A program made the translations under genes and the position numbers. Shown piece by piece: positions 1 to 7,732 of a stretch of DNA of 64,000 nucleotides. The stretch is from Tissierella sp. Yu-01 (GTDB lineage: Bacteria; Bacillota; Clostridia; Tissierellales; Tissierellaceae), in the NCBI RefSeq assembly GCF_029537395.1, contig NZ_CP120677.1:124001-188000 (forward strand), written 5' to 3'. Below the pieces are notes generated by a model. It worked only from the letters and a program-made list of their open reading frames with translations, made no database searches and had not been told where the DNA came from. The stretch's first letter is position 1, and every line of letters starts with the position of its first letter.

Positions 1-523
1 CAGTTGCAGCTAAGCCAACGCCATCTTTTAGTTTTATTAAGCCATTTTCTTGTAACAATAGAAGTGCACGACCTCCATTTACTGTATCATTTGGAATAGC
101 AATTTCTGCCCCTTCAGGAATATCATCAATGGATTCTAATCCATTAACATATAGTGCCATTGGTTCAACGTGTACTCCACCGATTGAAATCAAGTCTAAG
201 TTTTCTTGAGCAATAAAATCATCTAAATATGGTTTGTGTTGGAAGAAGTTTGCATCCAATTCACCATCTGCTAAGGCATGATTTGGTTTTACATAATCGG
301 TAAATTCAATAAGTTTAACTTTAATTCCTTCTTCTTCTAAGTTGTCAGAAATTAAAGAAACCAATTTGCTGTGCGGCTCTGGTGATACACCAATTACTAT
401 TTCTTCAAGTTCAACAGGTGCTTCAGCTGAAGACTCAACTGGTGCTTTGTCTTTAGGTGCACAGCCAGCTAAAAGTGATAATGATAATATTGCTATTAAA
501 ATTAATGATAATATTTTTTTCAT
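1..523 (-). CDS. metQ: MetQ methionine-binding lipoprotein (3' end cut by window)
   Basis: This is the substrate-binding lipoprotein of a D/L-methionine ABC importer, anchored outside the membrane. The visible 174 residues begin with a lipoprotein signal ending in LLAGC (lipid-modified Cys about residue 21), followed by a linker. Then comes the NlpA/MetQ fold: IVIGVSPEPHSKLV, then VKLIEFTDYVKPNHALADG and LDANFFQHKPYL, which is typical of MetQ. The ATG at 521-523 follows a GGAGG site. It is the last gene of metN-metI-metQ, 17 bp after metI, and is expected to be controlled by the SAM riboswitch upstream of metN. The C-terminal part lies beyond base 1. Confidence 0.95.
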   Translation of the reverse strand, partial: MKKILSLILIAILSLSLLAGCAPKDKAPVESSAEAPVELEEIVIGVSPEPHSKLVSLISDNLEEEGIKVKLIEFTDYVKPNHALADGELDANFFQHKPYLDDFIAQENLDLISIGGVHVEPMALYVNGLESIDDIPEGAEIAIPNDTVNGGRALLLLQENGLIKLKDGVGLAAT

Positions 524-540
524 TTATATTCCTCCAATAA

Positions 541-1182
541 TTATTTTTTATTAATTCTTGCTGAAAGTGTGTTTCCAATAAATTGTATAGATTGAACTAA
601 AATAACGATTATAACAACAGCTATGATCATAATATCTGTTTGGAATCGATATAGACCATATCTAATTGCAAGGTCTCCTAATCCACCGCCACCTATTGAA
701 CCAGCCATGGCAGAATAACCAATTAGATTTATTATAGTAAGGGTGATACCAAGTATTATAGAAGGCAAAGCTTCTGGAAGTAATACCCTAGTTATTATTT
801 GTGGGATTGTTGCTCCCATGGCTAAACTAAACTCGATTACACCTTTATCTACTTCTTTTAGACTGCTTTCCATAACTCTAGCTACAAATGGTGCAGCTGA
901 AATGGATAGTGGTACTATAGTTGCTGTTGTCCCTATAGTTTTTCCAATTATTAACTTTGATAATGGGAAAAGTAAAATCATCAAAATTAAGAATGGAAAT
1001 GATCTAAATAAATTGATAATGCTATCTAGAATCTTATTTAATAGAGGTTTTTCCCAAATACCACCTTTTTCAGTAACTACCAATATAATTCCTAAAGGGA
1101 ACCCCAATAATATGGAAAATATAGTTGAGAAAAATACCATATATAAAGTTTCAAGTAATGAAGGTATAACTAAATCAATCAT
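541..1182 (-). CDS. metI: MetI methionine ABC transporter permease
   Basis: This is the membrane-spanning permease of the MetNIQ importer. It has 213 residues, the normal size for MetI, with about five hydrophobic segments and the cytoplasmic EAA-type loop (EFSLAMGATIPQIITRV, about residues 117-133) that docks on the ATPase. The near-invariant IGYSAMAGSIGGGGLGDLA stretch follows. Its start overlaps the stop of metN by 4 bp, so translational coupling is likely. Confidence 0.95.
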   Translation of the reverse strand: MIDLVIPSLLETLYMVFFSTIFSILLGFPLGIILVVTEKGGIWEKPLLNKILDSIINLFRSFPFLILMILLFPLSKLIIGKTIGTTATIVPLSISAAPFVARVMESSLKEVDKGVIEFSLAMGATIPQIITRVLLPEALPSIILGITLTIINLIGYSAMAGSIGGGGLGDLAIRYGLYRFQTDIMIIAVVIIVILVQSIQFIGNTLSARINKK

Positions 1183-2186
1183 TGTAACACCTCCACATGA
1201 ACATTTTCATTTTTTAAGTATGAAATTGCTTTGTCAACTTCATCATCATTCCCAATGAATTCTAGTATTAAGTGTCCTATGTTACTCTCATGTAATTTAT
1301 TGATATTACCAGATAGTATATTTACTTCTATATTAAACTTTTTAATAGTCTTTGAAACTATTGGCATATTAGCACTATTCCCAAGATAACTTAATCTAAT
1401 TAGTTTACCTTGATAATCCCTTGGATTTATGATTTCATCATCAATAGTATTTTGCATAGTATTTAAAAAACTACTAGCAGTTTTAGTTTTTGGTTCTCTA
1501 AAGATATTTTCTACTGTATCAGTCTCAACAACTCTTCCATCTTCCATGATAGCAACTTTGTCACATATCTCCTTAACAACCTCCATTTGGTGTGTTATCA
1601 TCACGATGGTAATGCCAAATTCATTTCTAATTTTATTTAGTAATGATAATATTGATTTCGTTGTTTTAGGGTCAAGTGCAGATGTACCTTCATCACTTAA
1701 TAAAATTTTAGGGTTGTTAGCAATTGCTCTTGCTATGGCAACACGTTGTTTCTGACCACCACTCAATTGACTAGGGTAAGAATCCTTTTTATCAGTGAGC
1801 TCAACATATTCAAGTAATTTATTCACCCTATCATCTATTTGTTTCTTGTTTGTTCCTTCTAGTTGTAATGGAAAAGCTATATTATCATAAACAGTTTTTT
1901 GTGATAGGAGATTAAAATGTTGAAAAATCATTCCTATTTCTTTCCTCATCAATCTTAAGGACTCTTTATCCATTGATGTAATGTCAGCACCATCAATAAA
2001 GATTTTTCCACTAGAAGGCTCTTCTAATCTGTTAATGCATCTTATCAATGTAGATTTGCCTGCACCACTAAGACCAATAACCCCAAATATTTCACCTTTG
2101 TTTATATTAAGATTGACATTTTTAACTGCTGACAAACTTTCTTTTCCATTTACATAATCCTTCGAAAGATTTTGAATGTTTATCAT
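1179..2186 (-). CDS. metN: MetN methionine ABC transporter ATP-binding protein
   Basis: This ATPase drives methionine import. The 335 residues carry Walker A GLSGAGKST (38-46), the signature LSGGQKQR, Walker B LLSDEGTSALDP (Gly where DEA/DEP is usual) and the H-loop MITHQ. The C-terminal roughly 80 residues form a NIL domain, which in MetN binds methionine and inhibits transport when the cell is replete. It is the first gene of the operon, preceded by a SAM-I riboswitch and its terminator. Confidence 0.96.
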   Translation of the reverse strand: MINIQNLSKDYVNGKESLSAVKNVNLNINKGEIFGVIGLSGAGKSTLIRCINRLEEPSSGKIFIDGADITSMDKESLRLMRKEIGMIFQHFNLLSQKTVYDNIAFPLQLEGTNKKQIDDRVNKLLEYVELTDKKDSYPSQLSGGQKQRVAIARAIANNPKILLSDEGTSALDPKTTKSILSLLNKIRNEFGITIVMITHQMEVVKEICDKVAIMEDGRVVETDTVENIFREPKTKTASSFLNTMQNTIDDEIINPRDYQGKLIRLSYLGNSANMPIVSKTIKKFNIEVNILSGNINKLHESNIGHLILEFIGNDDEVDKAISYLKNENVHVEVLQ

Positions 2187-2208
2187 TGAAGCACCTCAAT
2201 TCTTTAAT

Positions 2209-2236
2209 TAAAAAAAACCTCTTTGATAAAAGAGGC
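2209..2236 (-). terminator. Riboswitch-controlled intrinsic terminator
   Basis: On the minus strand a 7-bp stem, CCTCTTT-TATC-AAAGAGG (2218-2235), is followed by a run of seven U. It sits between the SAM aptamer and metN and is the expression platform. Confidence 0.9.
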
Positions 2237-2242
2237 GGCCGT

Positions 2243-2350
2243 CCTCTCTTATCTTGCGATCAAAGTCGCTGGATTTAGCACCTTGCGATATAGATATCAC
2301 AGGTTGCCGGGTTTCATAGGGCCAATCCCTCCACCTCTCTTGATAAGAGT
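2243..2350 (-). promoter_or_regulatory. SAM-I (S-box) riboswitch upstream of metNIQ
   Basis: The minus strand shows the S-box hallmarks in order: the P1 5' arm ctcttat with AGAGAGGTGGAGGGA, then GGCCCTATGAAACCCGGCAACC in two adjoining blocks, then GGTGCTAAATCCAGC, and the P1 3' arm ATAAGAG. In this class SAM binding stabilises P1 and lets the terminator form. The 3' arm of P1 (GATAAGAGAGG) can instead pair with CCTCTTTTATC of the terminator's 5' arm and loop, which is the expected antiterminator. High SAM should therefore switch metNIQ off. Confidence 0.97.
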
Positions 2351-2368
2351 TTTTTCAATTTAAAGACT

Positions 2369-2397
2369 ATCATAATACTTTTCAATAAATTTGTCAA
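2369..2397 (-). promoter_or_regulatory. Sigma-A promoter of the metNIQ leader
   Basis: On the minus strand TTGACA (2392-2397) and TATGAT (2369-2374) are separated by 17 bp, about 20 bp before the riboswitch begins. It is a near-consensus vegetative promoter. Confidence 0.8.
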
Positions 2398-2427
2398 CTC
2401 AATAATAATTAAAATTTTCAAAAAATT

Positions 2428-2453
2428 ACCTCAAAATGATTTAGCATAAATAA
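2428..2453 (+). promoter_or_regulatory. Possible sigma-K-type promoter of the coat genes
   Basis: An AC at 2428-2429 lies 15 bp before CATAAATAA (2445-2453), close to the mother-cell sigma-K pattern AC-N15/16-CATAnnnTA. Coat genes are normally under sigma E or K. The match is loose and the region is AT-rich, so this is tentative. Confidence 0.3.
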
Positions 2454-2506
2454 ATAGTATTAACAAACAATAAATTAGAACAAAAAATAATAGGGAGGGA
2501 AAAATT

Positions 2507-2716
2507 TTGGCATTGAAAAATACTCTAAATTTAAATAGTTTAACACAACAAGAATTAAACCTTGTTAAAGAAATAGCAGGAGAACATTTAACAATGAGTA
2601 CTAAATTTGAATTGTACTCAAACCAGGTTCAAGACCAACAATTTAAACAAATGCTTAAACAATCAAGTCAAGATGCAAAAACAACAGCTACTAATCTTAC
2701 AAATTCAATACAATAG
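2507..2716 (+). CDS. Small CotF-like spore coat protein
   Basis: A 69-residue, mostly helical, Gln/Asn-rich protein resembling the short coat proteins paired with CotF in clostridia (LTQQELNLVKEIAGEHLTM, then a second helix KFELYSNQVQDQQFKQML). The two helices form half of a ferritin-like coat F bundle, so it may pair with the next gene's product. It begins with TTG at 2507, 7 bp after GGGAGGG; no ATG fits better. It lies 11 bp before the next coat gene. Function is inferred from the family and neighbour only. Confidence 0.8.
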   Translation: MALKNTLNLNSLTQQELNLVKEIAGEHLTMSTKFELYSNQVQDQQFKQMLKQSSQDAKTTATNLTNSIQ

Positions 2717-2727
2717 GAGGTTTAATC

Positions 2728-3219
2728 ATGCAAGATAGAGACATTTTCTGTGATGTGTTAGCTGGTACTAAACATAGTATTAACTGCTACACAAATGCTA
2801 TAATGGAAACATCAAATCAGCAACTTAGAAGTACATGGCAAACATTGAGAAATGAAGCAGAACAGATGCAATATCAAATATATCAAATGGCCGAACAAAA
2901 AGGATATTATGTTCCGGCACCTACTGCAAAAAAGGATGATTGTCAAAAAATAAAATCAACTTTAACATCTGCGATTAATAATAGTACGAATATGTCTGGT
3001 TCATCAGGTGGAAATATATACAGCGGTGGATCAACCAATCCAAACTTACATTTTAACACCGACACTACACCTAGTATGGTAAGCTCAAATAATCAAAACA
3101 TGAGTAGTTCAACAAACCAAGGAATGCAAAATTCAAATATGCCAAATCAAGTAATGACTAATTCTACTAGCCAACATATGAGTAACACTACAAATAAAAC
3201 AACAAAAAATAAAAAATAA
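2728..3219 (+). CDS. CotF-family spore coat protein
   Basis: A 163-residue protein. Residues 1-70 match the coat F domain (MQDRDIFCDVLAGTKHSINCYTNAIMETSN, given here as adjoining pieces MQDRDIFCDVLAGTK and HSINCYTNAIMETSN). Helices follow, ending at EQKGYYVPAP. The tail (about 85-163) is low-complexity Ser/Asn/Gln/Met, as in many coat proteins that assemble by disordered tails. The start is ATG with AGGAGG upstream. It forms a two-gene sporulation unit with the preceding small coat protein and ends at a strong terminator. Confidence 0.88.
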   Translation: MQDRDIFCDVLAGTKHSINCYTNAIMETSNQQLRSTWQTLRNEAEQMQYQIYQMAEQKGYYVPAPTAKKDDCQKIKSTLTSAINNSTNMSGSSGGNIYSGGSTNPNLHFNTDTTPSMVSSNNQNMSSSTNQGMQNSNMPNQVMTNSTSQHMSNTTNKTTKNKK

Positions 3220-3224
3220 TTTAT

Positions 3225-3250
3225 AAGAGGCCCTTTAGGGCTTCTTTTTT
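3225..3250 (+). terminator. Intrinsic terminator after coat genes
   Basis: AAGAGGCCC-TTTA-GGGCTTCTT forms a 9-bp stem with one G-U pair, followed by six T. Confidence 0.88.
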
Positions 3251-3327
3251 AGTGGAAAATGATTAATAACACTGATATACTTAATCATAGCTAAATGTAT
3301 TAGTAGTTAATTGGGAGTGATGTTAGT

Positions 3328-4536
3328 TTGAAAACTGGCGTTGATATTGTTAAAATTAAGAGAATAAAGGATATACTAGGCAGAAATCAACCTGGGTTTT
3401 ATAGGAAAGTCTTCACAGAGCGGGAAATTGAATATATAGAAAGCAAAAATAATGATCCCAAAACTGTTGCTGGGATATTTGCAAGTAAAGAAGCAGTGAG
3501 TAAATTAATAGGAACAGGTATTGGTTATATCAGTTGGAAGGATATTGAAATACTACATAATAAAAAAAATAGACCATATATATCCTTGAATCAAAAGCTA
3601 AGTAATATGTTAAGCCTATTAAATTTGAATTCTATAGACCTTTCCATCTCTCATGAAGATGACTATGCGATTGCTTTTGCAGTTGGTTATAAGGGTGATA
3701 GTTCCTTTTCAGTACCAGATGATATACAGGATATTATTACAAGACGGGATAGTAATACACATAAAGGCACATATGGAAGAGTAGGCATTATAGCAGGTAG
3801 CACGGGAATGACTGGAGCTGCATATCTATCCTCAATAGCAGCCCTTAGGAGTGGTTCAGGTCTTGTTTACTCCATTGTACCAAGTGATTTAGTTGATATA
3901 ATGTCCATTAAATTAACTGAAGTTATTGTGAAAGGGTATAATGATAAAATGGAGTGCTTAGAGCTAATAAATAGTATGGATGGCTTGGTTCTTGGACCTG
4001 GATTAGGACAGGGAGAGGATATAAAGGGATTGGTAAGGGATATCTTATCTCAATATAAGGGCCCAATAGTACTTGATGCAGATGGCATAAATGCAATAGA
4101 TGATTATAGAATTTTATCTGATAGGACTGGTATTACTGTTATTACACCACATCCTGGTGAATTAGCTAGATTACTAAATGAGGACATAAAAGAAATCCAA
4201 GAACATAGAATTTTCTATTCTAAATATACCAGTAATAAATATAATGTAATAATCGTGTTAAAAGGTAATGAAACAATAATTATAGATGATGATATGTTAT
4301 ATAAAAACAATACTGGTAATCCTGGTATGGCTACAGCTGGTTCAGGAGATGTACTAGCAGGAATGGTAATAAGTTTTATATGTCAAGGGATTGACCCCTA
4401 TAAAGCATGTAAGCTGGCAGTCTATAGTCATGGATTAGCTGGAGATATGGCTAAAGAAGAAAAGGGAGAATATGGATTAATCGCAAGCGATATATTAAAT
4501 AATATTCCGAAAGCATTAAATGTAATTCAATATTAA
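3328..4536 (+). CDS. Fused holo-ACP synthase / ADP-dependent NAD(P)HX dehydratase
   Basis: A 402-residue two-domain protein. Residues 1-120 are AcpS, which transfers phosphopantetheine from CoA to apo-ACP: TGVDIVKIKRI near the start (metal Asp) and FASKEAVSKLIGTG (catalytic Glu/Lys). Residues about 130-402 are the NnrD domain, which repairs hydrated NAD(P)H using ADP: TYGRVGIIAGSTGMTGAA, GPGLGQG, LDADGIN, TPHPGELARLL and NPGMATAGSGDVLAG. The NnrE epimerase domain usually fused to NnrD is absent. The start is TTG at 3328, 8 bp after GGGAGTG. It heads acpS/nnrD-gerS-alr. Both halves keep their key residues, so both activities are likely. Confidence 0.93.
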   Translation: MKTGVDIVKIKRIKDILGRNQPGFYRKVFTEREIEYIESKNNDPKTVAGIFASKEAVSKLIGTGIGYISWKDIEILHNKKNRPYISLNQKLSNMLSLLNLNSIDLSISHEDDYAIAFAVGYKGDSSFSVPDDIQDIITRRDSNTHKGTYGRVGIIAGSTGMTGAAYLSSIAALRSGSGLVYSIVPSDLVDIMSIKLTEVIVKGYNDKMECLELINSMDGLVLGPGLGQGEDIKGLVRDILSQYKGPIVLDADGINAIDDYRILSDRTGITVITPHPGELARLLNEDIKEIQEHRIFYSKYTSNKYNVIIVLKGNETIIIDDDMLYKNNTGNPGMATAGSGDVLAGMVISFICQGIDPYKACKLAVYSHGLAGDMAKEEKGEYGLIASDILNNIPKALNVIQY

Positions 4537-4549
4537 GAGGTGGTTATAT

Positions 4550-5140
4550 TTGAAGAAGCTTTTGTTATCTATTATTATTATTTTAATTTCAGTTACTATA
4601 TTATCATGTAATTTTCATAGTGAAGATAGGATACTAAAGAAGCTAGAAAAACACTTAGATAAGTACACAGGATATAATACTGAATTACAAATGAAGACAT
4701 TAATGGATAACAAAGAAGAAGAATATAAAATGAAGGAAAGCTATACTTTAGGTGGGAAATATAGGCTTGAAATCATTGAACCATCTGATAGCCAAGGCAT
4801 CATAATTCAATATGACGGTGATAAGATATATATCCAACACGCAACTATCAAGGAATCTATAGAAATTAATTCAATTAAAAAATTTGATCAAGGGCTTTTG
4901 ATTGGAAAATTTTTTAGAGATAGAGACAGAGATAATGTAAAATCTATTGATGAACAAGAAATAGATGGTGAGAAATATTATGTTTTTCATAATAAGGTAG
5001 AGGATAAAAACAAATATAATAGGGAACAAATCATATGGTTGAAAAAAAAGGATTTTAAACCATATATGTTAAATATTTTAGATGCAAATAATGAGCCAAG
5101 GGTTATAATAAAATATAAGAACTTTGATTTTACTAAATAA
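4550..5140 (+). CDS. GerS-like lipoprotein (LolA-like fold)
   Basis: A 196-residue exported lipoprotein. It has a signal peptide with lipobox TILSC (Cys about residue 20), then a LolA-like beta domain: MKESYTLGGKYRLEIIEP, IIIQYDGDKIYIQ, and a C-terminal IIWLKKKDFKPYMLNILD. In Clostridioides difficile the lipoprotein GerS, encoded directly before an alanine racemase gene, is needed for CwlD amidase activity in making spore cortex muramic lactam. Size, fold and the gene order lipoprotein-alr match. The start is TTG at 4550 with AGAGGTGG. Assignment to GerS rests on synteny and general similarity, not on alignment. Confidence 0.7.
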   Translation: MKKLLLSIIIILISVTILSCNFHSEDRILKKLEKHLDKYTGYNTELQMKTLMDNKEEEYKMKESYTLGGKYRLEIIEPSDSQGIIIQYDGDKIYIQHATIKESIEINSIKKFDQGLLIGKFFRDRDRDNVKSIDEQEIDGEKYYVFHNKVEDKNKYNREQIIWLKKKDFKPYMLNILDANNEPRVIIKYKNFDFTK

Positions 5141-5211
5141 CTTTCACTTTAAATGTGAGAGCGCGAATTATAAATTTACATAAGAAAAGACAAGAAAGGA
5201 AGCGGTGGTTA

Positions 5212-6390
5212 ATGGACACCTTTAGTGAAGTAAGACCTGTATGGCTCGAAATCAACATGGATAATTTAATTAGTAATTATAATGAGATACGTAGAATGGT
5301 AAATCCAAATACAATGATCATGGCAGTCATTAAGGCAAATGCATATGGACATGGATCTATTGAATTAGCTAAGATGTACGAGCAAATTGGAGCTGATAGG
5401 TTGGCAGTATCAATAATTACTGAGGCAGTTGAGCTAAGAAAAGCAGGCATAAAAATACCAATACATTTACTAAACTATACTCCTGATGAAAATTTAGACT
5501 TAGTTGTCGATAATGATAATATAATTCAAGGAATATACAGATTTGAGGATGCAAAATTATTATCTAAGGTAGCAATAAAAAAAGATAAAAAAGTAAAAAT
5601 TCATATAAAGATAGATACCGGAATGGGCAGAATAGGTTTTTTACCTAATGAGGAATCTATAGATGAGATAATTAGAATAAATGAATTACCTAATATAGAA
5701 ATAGAAGGAATATTTACTCATTTTGCAAGGGCTGACCAGGTAGATAGACCGTTTACTAAACTTCAATATGATAGATTCAATTGGATAGTTAAGGAGTTGG
5801 AGGATAAAGGCTTACAATTTAAAATAAAGCATGTATCAAATTCGGCTTCTGTGTTAGCATTCCCTGAATATAATTTGGATATGGTAAGACCAGGGATTAT
5901 ATTATTTGGTTATTATCCTTCCGATGATGTAAATAAGGAGAACACAAAGTTAAAACCAGCAATGACTTTGAAGGCTAAGATTTCTAATGTTAAGGTAGTG
6001 CCTAAGGATACAGGCATTAGCTATAATCATATATATTTTACAGAAAAGGAAACGGTAATAGCTACTATTCCTATAGGATATGCAGATGGATATAGCAGAA
6101 TGCTAAGTGGTAAAAGCTTTGTGTGTATAAAAAATAAAAGGGTACCAATAGTAGGAAGAATATGTATGGATCAAATGATGATTGATGTTACAGGCATAGA
6201 TGATGTTAAAATAGGAGATGAGGTAGTTTTATTTGGACATGATAATGATAATTATCCTCATGTAGAAGAGTTAGCATCTCTTTTAGGTACCGTGAACTAT
6301 GAAATTATATGCGTGACGGGTAGAAGATTACCTAGAGTATATATTAAGGATAATGAAATTATAAGTATTAAGGATTATCTAGTAGATTAG
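5212..6390 (+). CDS. alr: Alanine racemase
   Basis: PLP enzyme that interconverts L- and D-alanine for peptidoglycan. From the chosen start it has 392 residues. The PLP Lys is in AVIKANAYGHG (Lys41); the second catalytic residue is the Tyr in GISYNHIYF (about 268); the C-terminal domain ends with NYEIICVTGRRLPRVY. An in-frame GTG at 5155 would add 19 basic residues, but ATG at 5212 has GGAAGCGGTGG just upstream and fits the family's N terminus. It lies about 70 bp after the GerS-like gene and probably shares its transcript. Confidence 0.95.
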   Translation: MDTFSEVRPVWLEINMDNLISNYNEIRRMVNPNTMIMAVIKANAYGHGSIELAKMYEQIGADRLAVSIITEAVELRKAGIKIPIHLLNYTPDENLDLVVDNDNIIQGIYRFEDAKLLSKVAIKKDKKVKIHIKIDTGMGRIGFLPNEESIDEIIRINELPNIEIEGIFTHFARADQVDRPFTKLQYDRFNWIVKELEDKGLQFKIKHVSNSASVLAFPEYNLDMVRPGIILFGYYPSDDVNKENTKLKPAMTLKAKISNVKVVPKDTGISYNHIYFTEKETVIATIPIGYADGYSRMLSGKSFVCIKNKRVPIVGRICMDQMMIDVTGIDDVKIGDEVVLFGHDNDNYPHVEELASLLGTVNYEIICVTGRRLPRVYIKDNEIISIKDYLVD

Positions 6391-6409
6391 CTCATAATGG
6401 ACGTTTAAG

Positions 6410-6439
6410 TTGACACAATTCAGCGTTACAATATATAAT
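6410..6439 (+). promoter_or_regulatory. Promoter of the toxin-antitoxin operon
   Basis: TTGACA (6410-6415), 18 bp, TATAAT (6434-6439). It lies 20 bp after the alr stop and leaves a leader of about 110 nt before the antitoxin start. Confidence 0.75.
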
Positions 6440-6558
6440 GAGGTTAGTGATATATTCTTGTTTCTCAAGTATTTGCTATCAAATAATTAAAAGGTGATAA
6501 GCCTTAATTTATAACCTCATACAATTTTTTCTCTTGAATACATAGGGGGTGGGAATTT

Positions 6559-6786
6559 ATGACGGAAGTAAACCACATGCTTCCAATGATAAAAGAAAGT
6601 AATTCTGATGAAATGATAGAGTCTTTAGTCCTCTATTTAAAAGAGAATCGCGATATTTTCGAAAGCTTAAAATGTGGGTATTGCGAAATGAGTCAAATAA
6701 ATTTAGCCCTCGCAGAGTTGGGATTGGAAGAAGATATGCTCGATCTGAATAGATATGAAGCTAGATTAGGGTGTGAGTCATCGTGA
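6559..6786 (+). CDS. EndoAI/MazE-type antitoxin, atypical N terminus
   Basis: A 75-residue acidic protein directly before EndoA. Its C-terminal half ([18 protein letters not shown], then [12 protein letters not shown]) matches the toxin-binding tail of clostridial EndoAI antitoxins. The N-terminal half lacks the usual ribbon-helix-helix beta strand (such as ISLPE), so DNA binding and autoregulation are uncertain. It starts at ATG with GGGGGTGGG upstream, and its stop overlaps the toxin start by 3 bp (GTGA). The context makes an antitoxin role likely; family membership is inferred from the tail. Confidence 0.78.
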   Translation: MTEVNHMLPMIKESNSDEMIESLVLYLKENRDIFESLKCGYCEMSQINLALAELGLEEDMLDLNRYEARLGCESS

Positions 6787-7130
6787 TAGTGAAAAGAGGA
6801 GATATTTTCTATGCTGATTTAAGCCCCGTAATAGGTTCTGAGCAAGGTGGAGTAAGGCCAGTATTGGTTATTCAAAATGATGTTGGCAATAAGTATAGTC
6901 CTACAATTATTATAGCTGCAATAACTTCTCAAATAAATAAGGCTAGATTACCAACCCATATTGAAATCAATGCTCCTGACTTTGGTCTTCCAAAAGATTC
7001 TGTAGTTTTATTGGAGCAAATTAGAACAATTGATAAAAAACGACTTAGAGAAAAGATTGGTAAGTTTGATGGTGATATGATGAGAACCGTAGATGAAGCA
7101 CTAAAGATAAGCTTAGGTTTTACCGTATAA
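6783..7130 (+). CDS. ndoA: EndoA (MazF-family) mRNA interferase toxin
   Basis: Sequence-specific endoribonuclease of the PemK/MazF family. At 115 residues it is nearly colinear with Bacillus Endo[21 protein letters not shown], then [13 protein letters not shown] with the catalytic-loop Arg, then [18 protein letters not shown], and [13 protein letters not shown] with the conserved acidic/Thr site. Starts at GTG 6783, overlapping the antitoxin stop. In Bacillus the same pair also lies just after alr, so the order is ancestral. Followed by a strong terminator. Confidence 0.96.
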   Translation: MIVKRGDIFYADLSPVIGSEQGGVRPVLVIQNDVGNKYSPTIIIAAITSQINKARLPTHIEINAPDFGLPKDSVVLLEQIRTIDKKRLREKIGKFDGDMMRTVDEALKISLGFTV

Positions 7131-7153
7131 TAAACAATCCTCAATACATATTA

Positions 7154-7187
7154 AAAAATAAGCATTTATAAATGCTTATTTTTTTAT
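7154..7187 (+). terminator. Intrinsic terminator after ndoA
   Basis: AAATAAGCATTT and AAATGCTTATTT form a long AT-rich stem followed by a T run. Confidence 0.85.
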
Positions 7188-7249
7188 TCCCGGTTTTATA
7201 GTATAATGATAACCATGAATGAAAGAATTGTACATAAGGGGTGTTTTAT

Positions 7250-7696
7250 ATGAAATTAAAAAAGTCATTTATAGCATTGGGTACAGCTGTTGTACTACTA
7301 GGTTCAAACATTGTTTTTTCAGAGCCTGGTTCTGAATCTGATCCATTGGTTACACTAAGCTATGTCAATAGAAGTATAGATCAAATAAAGACATATATTG
7401 ATGATAAATTAAATTCAAATACTACTTCCAATATTGGATTTGAAGTAGTAAATGTGCCTAAGGGTCAATTTCTAATTGCCAACGCTGGTACAGAAATTAT
7501 TCTAAGAAGTGGTACTGCAACAGCAGTGATTAGCGATTTAGGAGGACTAACAGATGTAACTGCTGGAGTTGATTTAGGGAAAGATCATATATTACCCCAA
7601 AATCACCTTTTAATAATACCTAGAGATGACGGAAGAGGGGCATATTGTAAGACAGATGCTATCTTCATGGTTAGAGGAGAATATGAAATAAGATAG
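7250..7696 (+). CDS. Exported protein of unknown function
   Basis: A 148-residue protein with an N-terminal signal sequence (KKSFIALGTAVVLLGSNIVFS) and no lipobox. The mature part has PGSESDPLVTLSYVNRSIDQ, a short helix (IDQIKTYIDDKL), then a compact beta-rich domain (about 60-148): VNVPKGQFLIANAGTEIILRS in two adjoining pieces VNVPKGQFLIANA and GTEIILRSG, ending FMVRGEYEIR. I recognise the general type, secreted clostridial proteins with a GSESDPLVT motif, but no function. ATG 7250 has AAGGGGTG 6 bp upstream. It lies 36 bp before the polysaccharide genes and may be co-transcribed. Confidence 0.8.
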   Translation: MKLKKSFIALGTAVVLLGSNIVFSEPGSESDPLVTLSYVNRSIDQIKTYIDDKLNSNTTSNIGFEVVNVPKGQFLIANAGTEIILRSGTATAVISDLGGLTDVTAGVDLGKDHILPQNHLLIIPRDDGRGAYCKTDAIFMVRGEYEIR

Positions 7697-7732
7697 AGCT
7701 TATATAAGTTAACACCAGAACGGAGGAAAAAA

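Noticed and set aside
743-1258. 171-codon plus-strand ORF across metI/metN
   Set aside because: It is antisense to the clear metI and metN genes and its translation resembles no family; an artefact of AT-rich code.
5155-5211. Upstream GTG start of alanine racemase
   Set aside because: It would add a basic 19-residue stretch not expected in the family, while ATG 5212 has its own good ribosome site.
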